A stretch of 64,000 bases of DNA, from contig JAPEHQ010000014.1 in NCBI GenBank assembly GCA_027405735.1, positions 1,488,001 to 1,552,000 on the forward strand, given 5' to 3'. Shown piece by piece: positions 39,261 to 50,880 of this stretch. The position numbers were made by a program, and so were the translations under genes. The stretch comes from Mucor racemosus. Its lineage: Eukaryota > Mucoromycota > Mucoromycetes > Mucorales > Mucoraceae. Under the pieces are notes generated by a model. It did no database searches, was not told where the DNA came from, and worked only from the letters and a program-made list of their open reading frames with translations. Position 1 is the stretch's first letter. Each line of letters begins with the position of its first letter.

Positions 39261-40185
39261 AAGACCACATAAGGCAAAATCCAAATGACTACACTTGGTA
39301 TATAAATACTGTATGTTAGCAAGAGTAAATAATTTAAAATGTTTCAAAATACTTTTCCTGAATCACAATCACTAATTTTTGCGTCTTGAATGTTGTTTTT
39401 TGCTGCGAACTGCATAAAAAGTAAAAGCTGCGGTTGCTTTTATTTAATAAAATGTTTTGATTGAGGTCATCTTCTGGTGAGCTTTAATTAAAAGCTGTCC
39501 TTCTTGTAGTATGCATATATCAACAGAGAAGTTTATTATGGTTGAATGGATACCTATCTACGTACATTATTAGTGTTTGATTTCGTAGTATTTTTAGTAT
39601 CTAAAATCGTTAAAACATCCATGGGATAATCTAGAAGTTGTCAAACTAGTACCAATTTCGTATAATCTATGCTATGCATTTTTGTTTATCTTTTCCATAC
39701 TAAGTTTTTTATACCATTATTCTATTAATATCGCCCCAAAAAAGTAATTTTATCGAATTATCAGAAAGCGCACAAAGGATCTAAATAACAGGTGCTAAAT
39801 CAACCCAATAAATGAATAGAGATAATAGTTGTAAATTATCCAATAAAGTAATATCATATGGATGATGATATAATTTAATACAGACATACAGACCAGTAAT
39901 AAGCAAATATGTATTGAAATTGAAACCAAAGGAACACTTCTATCAAATAGAATTATGTTTTACTCATATAAACGCCAATAGATGTGGTATATTTTAGCTG
40001 AAAACGTTATAATACGGTGGTAATGTGGTAATATAGCCAAAATAAACGAATAGAAAAATTTAGAAATACAGAGAGCCAATAGAAAATAGAAAGTATCAAA
40101 TGTTGAGTAAAATATTGGAGTATGCATGTAATAATATTCTAGTTTTACCATCGCATTCCGCAAGGTAATATACTATTTGTATTAC
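39261..40185. other. Unassigned AT-rich DNA
   Basis: No gene or repeat recognised here. Confidence 0.4.
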
Positions 40186-40685
40186 CACTACGGCCGGCCT
40201 GTGCTACCAAGATGATTTCGCTGTGCCCAGGTGGGCTACACACTATAGCCTGAGCTGTTGTGCCAACTGAATATGGTTAAAAAAATAGCATTATGCACAT
40301 GGGTACAACAAAAGAAACTGCACACGAGCACAACTCTAAGCCTGTATGTGCAGAATTATAGATTCTATCCGTGTGAGTAACATTAATCCCATGTGTGCAT
40401 AATAGTTGAATTGCCCAGAAATATATCATTATCCCTATTTGTGCATGATAATAAAAAAATCTGATTATGAGCATAATGAGCTAATCCTATGGGCACAAAT
40501 TGGTTTGTGCATGAGCATCGTGCCGCTCTCAAAATTATATTGCATTTTTTACTGTAATAATGGGTTCTTAAATTACATTTGCTTTTATTAATATAGATTA
40601 TAGACAATAATACAATTCAATTCGTTATTGGTGTAGAGCAATACATGCAAGAACCAATATATTTACGATTATCATCATTTGTAAA

Positions 40686-41214
40686 TGTCGTATATTTTCA
40701 GGATTGATAAATATTACTTAAAAAAGAATACAATTATAAAAGAATGAGTAATTAATCAGTTCTTCAACTGTATAATAAAAACAAGATATCGTTTATTTAG
40801 ATGTAAAAGTATGGCCTTTTATATTGATTAGACATTGAGATCCTGAGATGTAATTTAAGGCACTATTGAACTATTGGATCTGTTTGATAGTAATCTATGG
40901 ATTGAAATGGATCAATCATAATTTAACCGTTCTTGCAGAGCTTGTGAGTTGTGTTGTTTCAATGCTGCGCTAAATATGCTTGGATGTTGATTTGATAACT
41001 ACTTGATTGGTTAACTGCTGGGATGAAATAATGTGGTGTCATAATTGAGGTCCAAGCGTTCTTGGTAATTACTGGATTAAACTTGGTACGCTAGGAGTTT
41101 CTTATATCCGATATCAAGACTTGCACTTCAATACATGTCGTAGTCAATAGATTGTAAGATGTATTGATACTGTAGAAGGTGATAATGTATGATACTAGTA
41201 GGTGGAATACAACA
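40686..41214 (-). repeat. 3' LTR of chromovirus
   Basis: 529 bp; TGTTG...ACGACA when read on the element's strand. Appears identical to 47209-47737. Confidence 0.97.
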
Positions 41215-41560
41215 TTGCTCCCCCCAGCCTTCTACGAAATAAAACCGGGAAGTGGGTTTTGTAGATCATGTTTCAAATTAATTTAAAGACGCAGATCTTG
41301 GGAAAATTAATTCAAAAATGAGGATAGGCATAAAGAAAAGAGTTGACATGACCAGGATAGAAAAGAAAAGACCAATTTGAAGTAGATGAGGCACCAGTAT
41401 AAATGAGAAAACCAGAGAAGTAAAGTAGTATAAATTTGGTATAAGATGAAAGTGTTGAAGAGCTTGTAGTGATCGATAAAAACCTTTGGAAAAAACCTTG
41501 GCAGGGAAAAAAAAATAAAAAAAGTAAGGAAAAGATTACTACAACTATTTGCTTGATGAA

Positions 41561-44500
41561 TTAAGCTTGTTGTGGAGACAACGTTTCTTGATTTGTAGCT
41601 TTAGAATTAGGCTTCTTGTTGGGATGTCGACGATTTACAGTAGGTCCTGCGTGCTTTCGACGACAATTCAACTTGCGTTTATTAACTGTATTAGGTAGCG
41701 GCGCACCTAGTTTAGTTGGATTGATTCTTGCCCAATAATCACGAATAGGTTTCTTAGAGTCAAAGTCGGATTCGCGCTGCCATGTATCATCTGACTTCTG
41801 GTATCCTACCCAATTTGTGCGATAGAACATTTCACCAGTGTCTTTGTCGATACGATGGTTAACGATAGCCTGTACTTCATAATGACGATCTTTGAACCCG
41901 TGTGTGAGATGATTATCTGAAGAATCTATGACTCGTATATGTTGAGTAGCTACATCTCGAGATAAAAGTTCACCTGTTAAATCTGCTAATACATAGCTGC
42001 CATGTCTAGTATAGTTTTTTATTAGGTATGGTCCTAACCAGCGAGGGCTTAGTTTGGATGTGCGAAGTGGATTTACAATCATAACTTTTGAGTTGATTGG
42101 ATACTTGTCGTATACAATTTTGTGAGTGCGTTCAAAAGTAGCATGATCTTTTAATTGTGTTTCCTGGATTCGTTTGTGAATAGCAGGGATAACAATTTCC
42201 TTAACGTATTTTAATCGCTTGTCAATAATTTCAGTATTTGGATTATTAATATCAATTGCAGGAGCAGGTGAATTCGAATAATCTTTGAAAAGATTTGGTG
42301 CACGATTAAACATGACAGAAAAAGGTTGAGATTTGTGCAGACGAGCATACTGAATGTTCATGGCATATTGAATGACATCTAGATATAGATCCCATGATTC
42401 AGGTTCTGCTGCATCGTGCGTTAATGATTTGATAATAGCTCGTTTGCTAACACCCATAAATGATTCGACCAGGCTGTTGCCAGTAGGCGTGTATGGTAAC
42501 GATGTTAGGCGATCAAGACCACTTAATTCGAGGAATTCTCGTATGAAAGTTCCAACAAATTCATTAGCATTATCACTTGTTATACGAGCAGGCCATCCAA
42601 ACAAAGAACAGACAGATAGCAAGGATCTAGCTACAGTCACTGGGCTCTTGTCAGGTAGTGCTCGCAATATAGTAAATCTGCTAAAATAATCAACAATAAC
42701 TAAAATGTAATTATTGCCTGAAGTTGATGTAGTAGCGAAATCTCCTAAATCGACAGCAATGTGATCGAATACATTATCTGGTAATACACTTCGAGGTGGA
42801 TGATATCCAACACTAAAAATTCCGTGTGATTGACAAGCATGACAATCTTTTAAAACTCTAGTAATATCATCTCGCATGTGCGTCCAATGTACAGCATAAT
42901 CATTGTGTAGAATTTTCTCAATAGCATTAATACCCACATGACCTAACAAATGCACTTTCAGAATGAGTTCGATTCTCTCAGATTCTGGAGGTGTCATATA
43001 GTCAGCATATTTCATTGCTCGTGAAATGAGAATATTATGGTTGTGTGGTAATGTATCAGGATTTTTAATAGACGGACTATTGTTATTCGTTGATGAATTA
43101 TCGTTGTGATCGTTTGATTTTGATGATGAAATAGCATTGTAAGTTGAAGCATCAAAAACGTCAATATCGTTATTCACAGGAGTGTGATAGTTAATATCAT
43201 GTTTCGTAGGGAATGATGAATACTTAAAGTTGCTTTTCTTAAAGCGTTTTTTAAACAAGGTGTTGTTTTGCTTTTTAGGTTTGAGTAAAGATGAGTCACG
43301 GTTGTTTGTTTGTGTTAAAAGATCGGTGTCGCCACGTTTGTGGTTTCGTCGTTTTTCTTTTGCAAAAATACTCGTGTTGTTGTATAAATTACCCCCCTCC
43401 AGTTTATTGTCATCTGGTGCATCAGTTGGAAATAAACGACTGAGAGCATCTGGTAAAATATTACGCGATCCTGGAATATGAATGATATCATAAGTATAAT
43501 GAAAGAAAATAACTTCATACCATGTTAACAACATCATATTAGGAGTCGATTGAGTTTGCAACCAAACAAGACTACGGTGATCTGTATGTAAGATAAAAGG
43601 TATACCAAAAAGCCATTTGTGAAACTTTGTGAACATGTAGACAATAGCTAACAGTTCGCGTTTAGTTGTGGAATAAGCCATTTCAGATTTGGATAATTTG
43701 CGACTAGCCATTGTGATATAGTGTACTGTGTTGTCTTTGATTTGATAGATAATACCACCAACAGCAGTAGCAGAAGCGTCTGTAGCAACATTTACTTTGT
43801 ATCGAAAATCAATGGGGCTGAGTGCAGTTGAGGAAGCGAGAGCTTTTTGGAGATTGTAAAATGCAGTTGTATGAGTGTCATTCCAAATACTAGCAAGGCT
43901 TTTATGATTACGCAATTCATCCAAAGGAGCAGCAAGTGTACCGTAACCTGGAATAGCACTACGAAAATAGTTGGTAAATCCAAGATAACGCATGATATCG
44001 TTGCCAGTTTTGGGAAGCGGCCATGTATGAAAGTTTGTCAATTTACGGGAATCAGGTACCAGGCGATTATGGATAATGCTCCAACCAAGGACATGTACAC
44101 TGCGTTGAGCAAAGACAATTTTGTCCGGGTTAATTTGGAGATTTGCGTTAGTCAAACGTCGAATCACTTCTGCAAGTAATTGCGTATGTTCTTCAAGTGA
44201 ATCGTTAAAACTTAGCACACCAATATCGTCGACATAGAGACAAACATGTTCTCGCATGTCGGAGAATAAATTTGAAAGACAGCGTGACGTTAAATTGCCA
44301 ATAAAGGAAATCCCGAAACAAACTTTGCGCCACATATATTGCTGATTGGTAAATGGACACGAGAAACTCAACTTAAATCGAAAGCGTCTGTCCACTAAAA
44401 AACTAGTGAAAAAACTCTTTACGTCGATGGAACTTATTATCTTTGCAGCACTGAAGCGTTGATGAATGTCATCGATGCGTGGCATTTGATATTTATCCGT

Positions 44501-47161
44501 ACTGACGAGGATTTGGTTGAATAAACGAACATCAGCGACAATTCGAGGTTTATCGAAAGAATATACACCAGCAGAATTCTTTTTAGCAACGACTAAAAGT
44601 GGGTGATTCCATCCAGTATGACTAGGACTTCGTTCAATCACACCATCCTTCTGCCATTGATCAAGTTGTGCTAGTACTGCTTCTTTGTAGACGATTGGTA
44701 CCGGATATGGAGCACGATAAGCAACTTTGTTAGGTATCGTTTCCAATTGGACAATAGCGCCTGGAAGGTTACAGTAAGTAGAAGCAAGATCAATGTTAGC
44801 ATTTTCTTTCAATAAAGGTTCAATTTGTGCGTAAGCGAGATTTCGTTCAGTTGGGGATCCATAAGGATCGTTGTTGGGTTCAACATCGGGATCAATGGGT
44901 GAAGGAAGTTCAGGACCAGTGTATTCAAACCATGATGATGTGAGACCTGTAATGCCAATATTCAATTGAGACATGATGTCTAGTCCAAGAAGTATTGGGC
45001 AATCGTTTGAGTCAGTGTAAAAGTCAAATATTTCAAATTTATGTTTAAAATTTCGTTTATTATAAAAGATATTTAAATAACATGAGCCTATTCTAGGTTT
45101 AGTTGTCGAAGTGTGTCCTAATTGAATATGCCCATCAGTGGATAGATCGATATGGATACCCAAAGATTTAGCAAATTGAGGAGCGCAAATAGAGAATGTA
45201 CAACCAGTATCTAGTACACCATACACTTTGTAGGATTCTACGATTAAAGGTACGAGGAGTGAGTTAGATTTGTTAATAGGTAAATTTGAGAATTCGTTTA
45301 ACTTACATTTGTGTGCTTCGGTTGCAACAACGACATCGACATCCATAGCATCGTCAGAAGCAGATGTAGATTGGGTTGTAGTAGCAGACGCAGAGTTAGC
45401 AGCAGTAGTAGTAGTAGTGTCACTAGTTGCACTAGGGGCAACTGTATTAGTAACAGCAGATGAAGGAGTACCAGGAGTACTAGGAGCAGCATCAGTACCA
45501 GAGGTACCTTTGGCACTATCCAAAGCTTTGGATGACAATGTAGCAATGTAAGCAGCGTAGGCGTTACAGTCGCTAGTGTTGTGTGATTTACGCTTGTGGT
45601 AAACGCAAAACTTTGAACTCTTGGTACCAGTAACTTTGGCAGGAGACGAGGCACTAGTAGCAGCAGAAGCAGGTGTAACAGTGGATGTTTTATCCTGTTT
45701 AACTGTGGCAGGTTCAGAATCACTGATACGCATCATTCCGAAACGACGTTCAGGAGTCTTGGGAGATTCACCAGTACGAGTTGCAGTGTTACATACGTGA
45801 CCATAAACGTAATTGGGAGCACCACAATCACGACAAGATGGTCTAGTTGTCTTGAATGGGCGACCAGTAGTTTGAGGTGAGGAAGATGGAGTACTAGTGG
45901 AAGCAACAGGCACTTGTTCAGCGAGCTTAGCTGCGTAAGCTTGACACTCAGAGGTATTATGGCCTTTGCTTTTGTGATAATCACAAAATCTACCAGAGAT
46001 ACCAGCACTTTTCTTCATGTTAGGCTTGCTGATCTTGGATGCAGCGGCACCTTGAATTGGGATAGACACATGAGAGTTGTCAGCAGCAGAAGTAGAGGCC
46101 CATTTGGAAGCTTTGGTACCTTTTTCGTGCTTGACTACTTCTTTACGACTCATAGCAGCAGCCGCTTCAGAAGGAGTCATAGACGCCAACAAATCTCTTG
46201 CAGTGCGAATAATGAAATCGACACTGACATCACCATGGGCTTCTTTGCTTTGGCGAACGATGTTAACTTGACTGCGCAGAGGTTGAGGTAAAGCCAACAT
46301 AAATCGAGACACCAGCAAAAAAGGAGGAGGCACTTGATCAAAAGCACGACGACGAAGATCATTGAACCTGTCAACAAATGAATCGAGAGTTTCCTCAGGA
46401 TTCAACGAGATGTCGACAAGATCTGACGTACACTTTTGACGATCGTCAAGAACACTTAAGCCATATCTAGCCTTGAATGAAGCCTTGAATTCGGCCCACG
46501 TAGGTTGTTTAGAGTTGGCTACGAATGATTGGTACCATGTTCTTTGAGTAGGACTCAACATAGGAGGAACAAGGCGGCCAAATTCGGCATCAAAGTCAAG
46601 ATTATAAGCGAACATTACATCTTGGAACTTTGTCAAGCAAGCGTCGACGTCGACAAAGATAGTGTTTCTTTCATCGAATACAGAGCCTTCCCATTGGAAA
46701 TGAGGCAAGTTGTTAGGACAAACAACTTTTGATGCAGGAACAGATCTGGGACTCGTAGATTGTACGTTACTGGTGGCATTGGATGCACGCAGATGATTGA
46801 GTAAATCAATACTAGTACGAATCGTAGTCGAAAGATCTTGAAGTTCACGAACAGCAATCTGACGAGCTTCACCATGAAGGGATGATACCTTAGCGGAGGC
46901 AAGGGTAGCATCAATGGTTAATTGATTGATAGTTCGATGAAGTTGCAGTAATTGACCAGGGTTGGAAATACTGGCAACTGAAGACATCGTATCAGAATCA
47001 ACGTCCATGTCAGATGCACCAATGTCTGATTGGGAATTGACCCCAGTAGCACAGGTATCACTTTCAGTAGCAGGAGGAGCAGAGGAATTGAGAGAATCAT
47101 TTGGGATAGCAACCAAAGGAGATTCGGAGAGAGCAGGAGTAGATTGTTGTTGATGGACCAT
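41561..47161 (-). CDS. Gag-pol polyprotein with chromodomain
   Basis: 1,866 aa in one frame with no frameshift or stop between gag and pol. Order with rough residues: gag capsid-like region (~155-330); CHHC zinc knuckle FCDYHKSKGHNTSEC (~393); a CxxC element CRDCGAPNYVYGHVC (~443); a second CHHC knuckle FCVYHKRKSHNTSDC (~518); aspartic protease VLDTGCTF (~650); reverse transcriptase (~820-1010) with SSIDVKSFF and catalytic YVDD (~976); RNase H (VATDASATAVGG, ~1125; HTDHRSL, ~1193); integrase zinc site (H...H...CHAC, ~1404-1444) and DDE core (VDLGDF ~1471, TSDNANEF ~1530, SLVESF ~1566); C-terminal chromodomain (YEVQAIVNHR...NWVGYQKSDDTWQ, ~1761-1800). The chromodomain of this group is known to steer integration to marked chromatin. 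All catalytic residues are intact. Confidence 0.97.
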   Translation of the reverse strand: MVHQQQSTPALSESPLVAIPNDSLNSSAPPATESDTCATGVNSQSDIGASDMDVDSDTMSSVASISNPGQLLQLHRTINQLTIDATLASAKVSSLHGEARQIAVRELQDLSTTIRTSIDLLNHLRASNATSNVQSTSPRSVPASKVVCPNNLPHFQWEGSVFDERNTIFVDVDACLTKFQDVMFAYNLDFDAEFGRLVPPMLSPTQRTWYQSFVANSKQPTWAEFKASFKARYGLSVLDDRQKCTSDLVDISLNPEETLDSFVDRFNDLRRRAFDQVPPPFLLVSRFMLALPQPLRSQVNIVRQSKEAHGDVSVDFIIRTARDLLASMTPSEAAAAMSRKEVVKHEKGTKASKWASTSAADNSHVSIPIQGAAASKISKPNMKKSAGISGRFCDYHKSKGHNTSECQAYAAKLAEQVPVASTSTPSSSPQTTGRPFKTTRPSCRDCGAPNYVYGHVCNTATRTGESPKTPERRFGMMRISDSEPATVKQDKTSTVTPASAATSASSPAKVTGTKSSKFCVYHKRKSHNTSDCNAYAAYIATLSSKALDSAKGTSGTDAAPSTPGTPSSAVTNTVAPSATSDTTTTTAANSASATTTQSTSASDDAMDVDVVVATEAHKCKLNEFSNLPINKSNSLLVPLIVESYKVYGVLDTGCTFSICAPQFAKSLGIHIDLSTDGHIQLGHTSTTKPRIGSCYLNIFYNKRNFKHKFEIFDFYTDSNDCPILLGLDIMSQLNIGITGLTSSWFEYTGPELPSPIDPDVEPNNDPYGSPTERNLAYAQIEPLLKENANIDLASTYCNLPGAIVQLETIPNKVAYRAPYPVPIVYKEAVLAQLDQWQKDGVIERSPSHTGWNHPLLVVAKKNSAGVYSFDKPRIVADVRLFNQILVSTDKYQMPRIDDIHQRFSAAKIISSIDVKSFFTSFLVDRRFRFKLSFSCPFTNQQYMWRKVCFGISFIGNLTSRCLSNLFSDMREHVCLYVDDIGVLSFNDSLEEHTQLLAEVIRRLTNANLQINPDKIVFAQRSVHVLGWSIIHNRLVPDSRKLTNFHTWPLPKTGNDIMRYLGFTNYFRSAIPGYGTLAAPLDELRNHKSLASIWNDTHTTAFYNLQKALASSTALSPIDFRYKVNVATDASATAVGGIIYQIKDNTVHYITMASRKLSKSEMAYSTTKRELLAIVYMFTKFHKWLFGIPFILHTDHRSLVWLQTQSTPNMMLLTWYEVIFFHYTYDIIHIPGSRNILPDALSRLFPTDAPDDNKLEGGNLYNNTSIFAKEKRRNHKRGDTDLLTQTNNRDSSLLKPKKQNNTLFKKRFKKSNFKYSSFPTKHDINYHTPVNNDIDVFDASTYNAISSSKSNDHNDNSSTNNNSPSIKNPDTLPHNHNILISRAMKYADYMTPPESERIELILKVHLLGHVGINAIEKILHNDYAVHWTHMRDDITRVLKDCHACQSHGIFSVGYHPPRSVLPDNVFDHIAVDLGDFATTSTSGNNYILVIVDYFSRFTILRALPDKSPVTVARSLLSVCSLFGWPARITSDNANEFVGTFIREFLELSGLDRLTSLPYTPTGNSLVESFMGVSKRAIIKSLTHDAAEPESWDLYLDVIQYAMNIQYARLHKSQPFSVMFNRAPNLFKDYSNSPAPAIDINNPNTEIIDKRLKYVKEIVIPAIHKRIQETQLKDHATFERTHKIVYDKYPINSKVMIVNPLRTSKLSPRWLGPYLIKNYTRHGSYVLADLTGELLSRDVATQHIRVIDSSDNHLTHGFKDRHYEVQAIVNHRIDKDTGEMFYRTNWVGYQKSDDTWQRESDFDSKKPIRDYWARINPTKLGAPLPNTVNKRKLNCRRKHAGPTVNRRHPNKKPNSKATNQETLSPQQA

Positions 47162-47208
47162 ATTGATAAACGATAGCGAGGACAGGAATTAAATTTGATT
47201 AAAAAAAA

Positions 47209-47737
47209 TGTCGTATATTTTCAGGATTGATAAATATTACTTAAAAAAGAATACAATTATAAAAGAATGAGTAATTAATCAGTTCTTCAACTGTATAATA
47301 AAAACAAGATATCGTTTATTTAGATGTAAAAGTATGGCCTTTTATATTGATTAGACATTGAGATCCTGAGATGTAATTTAAGGCACTATTGAACTATTGG
47401 ATCTGTTTGATAGTAATCTATGGATTGAAATGGATCAATCATAATTTAACCGTTCTTGCAGAGCTTGTGAGTTGTGTTGTTTCAATGCTGCGCTAAATAT
47501 GCTTGGATGTTGATTTGATAACTACTTGATTGGTTAACTGCTGGGATGAAATAATGTGGTGTCATAATTGAGGTCCAAGCGTTCTTGGTAATTACTGGAT
47601 TAAACTTGGTACGCTAGGAGTTTCTTATATCCGATATCAAGACTTGCACTTCAATACATGTCGTAGTCAATAGATTGTAAGATGTATTGATACTGTAGAA
47701 GGTGATAATGTATGATACTAGTAGGTGGAATACAACA
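47209..47737 (-). repeat. 5' LTR of chromovirus
   Basis: 529 bp. A TATA box reading TATAAAAGG on the minus strand lies at 47346-47338, and AATAAA follows, as expected of an LTR promoter and R region. Confidence 0.97.
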
Positions 47738-48010
47738 GTAAATATGTTTATAGCTATAATGTTTACAGCAACAATGGTTTTTGCTCGAGCATAAATTTAA
47801 ATAACGCTTACTGCTTAAACTAATATGCAAACCAAATCTAAGGTTACAAATGTTATTTTATCACACATAAAATTTAAACAAATTAACCTTGTTTAAACTT
47901 ACTATTTTAGTTTACGATTGTCAACTGTAAAAAGGTTTGTTTTCAAGCGTAGCTACGATCAAGACTATGGCTATTAGGCAAGATATTAGATTATTTTTTT
48001 TTGTTTCTAT

Positions 48011-48644
48011 ATTATTTAAAATTTTGTCACTTTTCTGGAACATTTCTTAGATTTGTGGCCAGTTCTAGCTTTTCATTGAGTAAATATAAATATTATTGCC
48101 GTCGATTTGAACTTGTAATCAAGAAATACGTCCAACAATACTGTTATATCAAAAGATACTAATATAAAAATACTCTGCTAAAAGATGAGAGTTTATGGAT
48201 ACATACAATCTTATTTATAGAAAGAATAATAATAAAGACTAGTAACATTTATCATGGAGAACGTAGGCTTTATTACTAGAAAAACTAATGGTAAAAGAAG
48301 AAAGAACCAAGAACTTCTAGGTCTTGGTTTAAAAGACTATTTATAAGAATTACATTTCAATGTGAGTTAGAAATGGAATTGGCTTCTTCAAAATTGGCTG
48401 TTTAATATCCTCGAAAACCGACAAAAGATACATTTTATTAATTCATTGATGCTTTGTATTTATATATTTTCTAGATATTTATATAATTATTAATATCATT
48501 AATGAATTGCCGAGTATTGAGGTACTTGATATGGTTTGGGAACAAATCATATACAATGGAATTTGTATAATTGGGAATCTGTGATGGTATCATTTGGATA
48601 AGATGTAGGATTGCTTATGTTTCATTGTTTTCAAGTGTTCCTGA
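48011..48644. other. Unassigned AT-rich DNA
   Basis: No gene or clear repeat match seen. Confidence 0.4.
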
Positions 48645-48790
48645 ATGTTCCTAATAGTCGATGTTAATGCTAGTAGTGGTTATGTATGACTTTTAGTATG
48701 AGCTACTAAATGTCATGCCATGTTGGACTTCAATAATAGTTGTTCCTGGATTTCTACATCTGGGTAAGCTTCTTATATATCAAATACAGT
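48645..48790 (-). repeat. Short dispersed repeat, copy 2 (family II)
   Basis: Inverted match to 10785-10925. Confidence 0.65.
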
Positions 48791-48825
48791 AGTAAATAAT
48801 GATATTTGATCTTAGAATGCGGCTA

Positions 48826-50567
48826 AATGAAAATATCGGCCTCTAATACAGACTGCTCCCTATATTAAAAACATTAATCTTTTATGTTAGCATGCGTATT
48901 CAGATAAAAGAAAAGAATATCAGCTTGATAGTCTGATATGCCTTATCAAAAAACGGTGAATTACATCCTTGGAATATGAAAACAAAAAGAGAAAAACAAC
49001 GCACGTAGAAAAGGGGTTTCAAGGCTTTACATTATTTAGCGCAATTAAAACCCTGTTAGATTGCACATTTCAACCAATGCAAGAGCAGCATTACAGCGCA
49101 TGAACCATAAACTAACAACCAAAATAGACAATATCCGTTATCATAGAAACATGCATTTTCTACCAGAAAACCGTCTGTCATATCATATATTTACTAAAAA
49201 ATTGCAAAAGCGAGCCTCTATAGCGGCGCCGTAATTGAGCATAGCAAGACAGCAAGATTGAATGGCTAAGTCTCTTATGTTATGGTATATCAGTTATAAA
49301 TAAAAAAGCACTTTTTTAACTTTTCTTATATATAACCATGTACTGTCTGAAAATTCAGTTTTTGTAGCGGACATTTTTTGGGACTCATTTTATCCTTACC
49401 AACACTCATGATTTTTATCAAAAAACAGGAAAATCAAATTTTGATACCAAAATCAACGTTTAAATATACTACATTGTGAGAGAAAATTGTAGCTATGACT
49501 AATACACATTTTATAAAAGCTTAACATTAAATGTTAAGTAATGAAAATTTGCACATTTGGCCCAAAAACGGATTTTTAATTAAAGGATTTTCATGTAATA
49601 TTTTGTAATAAAAATGTTTGTTATTTTTTATTGATCAAATAGAGCGCCAGATTTGGTATATGTGTATATTTTTTGTTTTTATAATTGGTAGTATAATTAA
49701 CTCTAGATTTGCAAAATCAAAAAAAAAAAATTAAAAAATGTCAAAATTGATGATCTGGACAAGAATAATTTTTCAGATTAATATTCCGCTTATAAGCCTT
49801 GTAAGTCTTAAAAATAAGAGATTTTATAATACTTGAAAACTTTTTCAAGAATTTATGATGCTGTACCCATCTGATTCAAGCTTATTACTGTAAATCTTTA
49901 TACATGTTAATATTCTGTGGTAGTTTATTTGATGATAATATAGGCGTACTTTATAATTATTGCGTTAGAGATGATTTACATTAAGTTTTAGTCTTACCTC
50001 TCCAATATCATAAGCATGGCCATCACTGGAACCTATTGCCGTCTTTTTATTCTCTTTGTCCCAAGCCAATTTATTCAAGGTTCTACTAGAACCAACTTAA
50101 GTACTTACAAATGGTTCCTTGGTATTTGCATTCAAATTCCGTAAATTAAATTGACTGGCTCCATCTACGGTAGTATCAAACGTATAATCAGCCCGCCTTA
50201 TGATAAATGTCGATCTTAAGTCAGAAGCATCCCATTGTCATTGTTATAAGCTATGAAAAGCTTGATTTTTAATAATACAACAATTAGTAAATAAAAAACA
50301 AAATGATACTAATAACATATGGTGAATATTTAAAATCTAAGTAAGTTTAATAAAGTATGCTTTTAAACCCTTCTAAAAATTCTGAGGCAAACACAACATC
50401 TTGGTCTTGTAATTCTGTCCATCAAAATGTTGCGATTTCCACTACATAATGAATTCACCTTTTATCAATCTTGACTTCGATATGCATTGGGTGTCAGTTT
50501 TTTACCAGTTGCATTTTCTCTGATTCATTAATATTCAGCCATATTGAACGATAATTTGTATCATTGT

Positions 50568-50606
<39 letters not shown>

Positions 50607-50880
50607 CCATGCTTCAAGTGATTTCTGCAAATCAAATTATGCAATTTAGTATAGTAGCAATGATTGCACTTAACTATGTTTTTTGCGTCTATTAATGTTA
50701 ATCAGAATAATTAGTACTTTCATTTAAAAGTAAGCTTTGCTTTATACATTTACATTTACCCATTTAGTAAATGAAATTGCATTTATTTTCCGTTATTCAA
50801 TCAACCAACTTCATCTTGATTCGGATACATTTGACAATTAAGTGCCTAAGCTACACTTGAGCCACCAGTTAATTTGATCC
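48826..50880 (-). repeat. Dynein-fragment repeat, copy D (longest)
   Basis: The most complete copy. It shares its left part with B (from aaatgaaaatatcrgyctct), its core with A, B and C, and its right part with C (to gacaattaagtgcctaagct). It contains a long A tract at about 50570-50600. Confidence 0.85.
49998..50235 (-). pseudogene. Dynein intermediate chain fragment, copy D
   Basis: Reads VDGASQFNLRNLNANTKEPF, a stop (TAA), then LNKLAWDKENKKTAIGSSDG and HAYDIGE, followed by an intact GTAAGA donor. The Tyr-Val-Tyr segment is shortened compared with copy A. Confidence 0.7.

Larger units (their letters stand above)
40686..47737 (-). mobile_element. Full-length chromovirus (Ty3/gypsy LTR retrotransposon)
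   Basis: 7,052 bp on the minus strand. Both LTRs are 529 bp and look identical by eye. The target duplication GTAAA is perfect (40681-40685 and 47738-47742). A purine-rich tract GGCTGGGGGGAGCAA (41229-41215) abuts the 3' LTR as polypurine tract. No TGG-type tRNA primer site follows the 5' LTR; instead there is a T-run, so the priming mode is open. One uninterrupted gag-pol frame makes it a candidate for a recently active copy. Confidence 0.97.
40186..48010 (+). repeat. CACTA-like repeat, copy 2, split by chromovirus
   Basis: Left part 40186-40685 starts CACTACGGCCGGCCTGTGCT and repeats the subterminal CATGNGCATAA motifs. Right part 47738-48010 continues at gtaaatatgtttatagctat exactly as copy 1 does. 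The opposite terminal CGGCCGTAGTG was not found. Confidence 0.7.

Noticed and set aside
42372..46732. Several plus- and minus-strand frames of 60-140 aa
   Set aside because: All are shadows of the chromovirus gag-pol frame.
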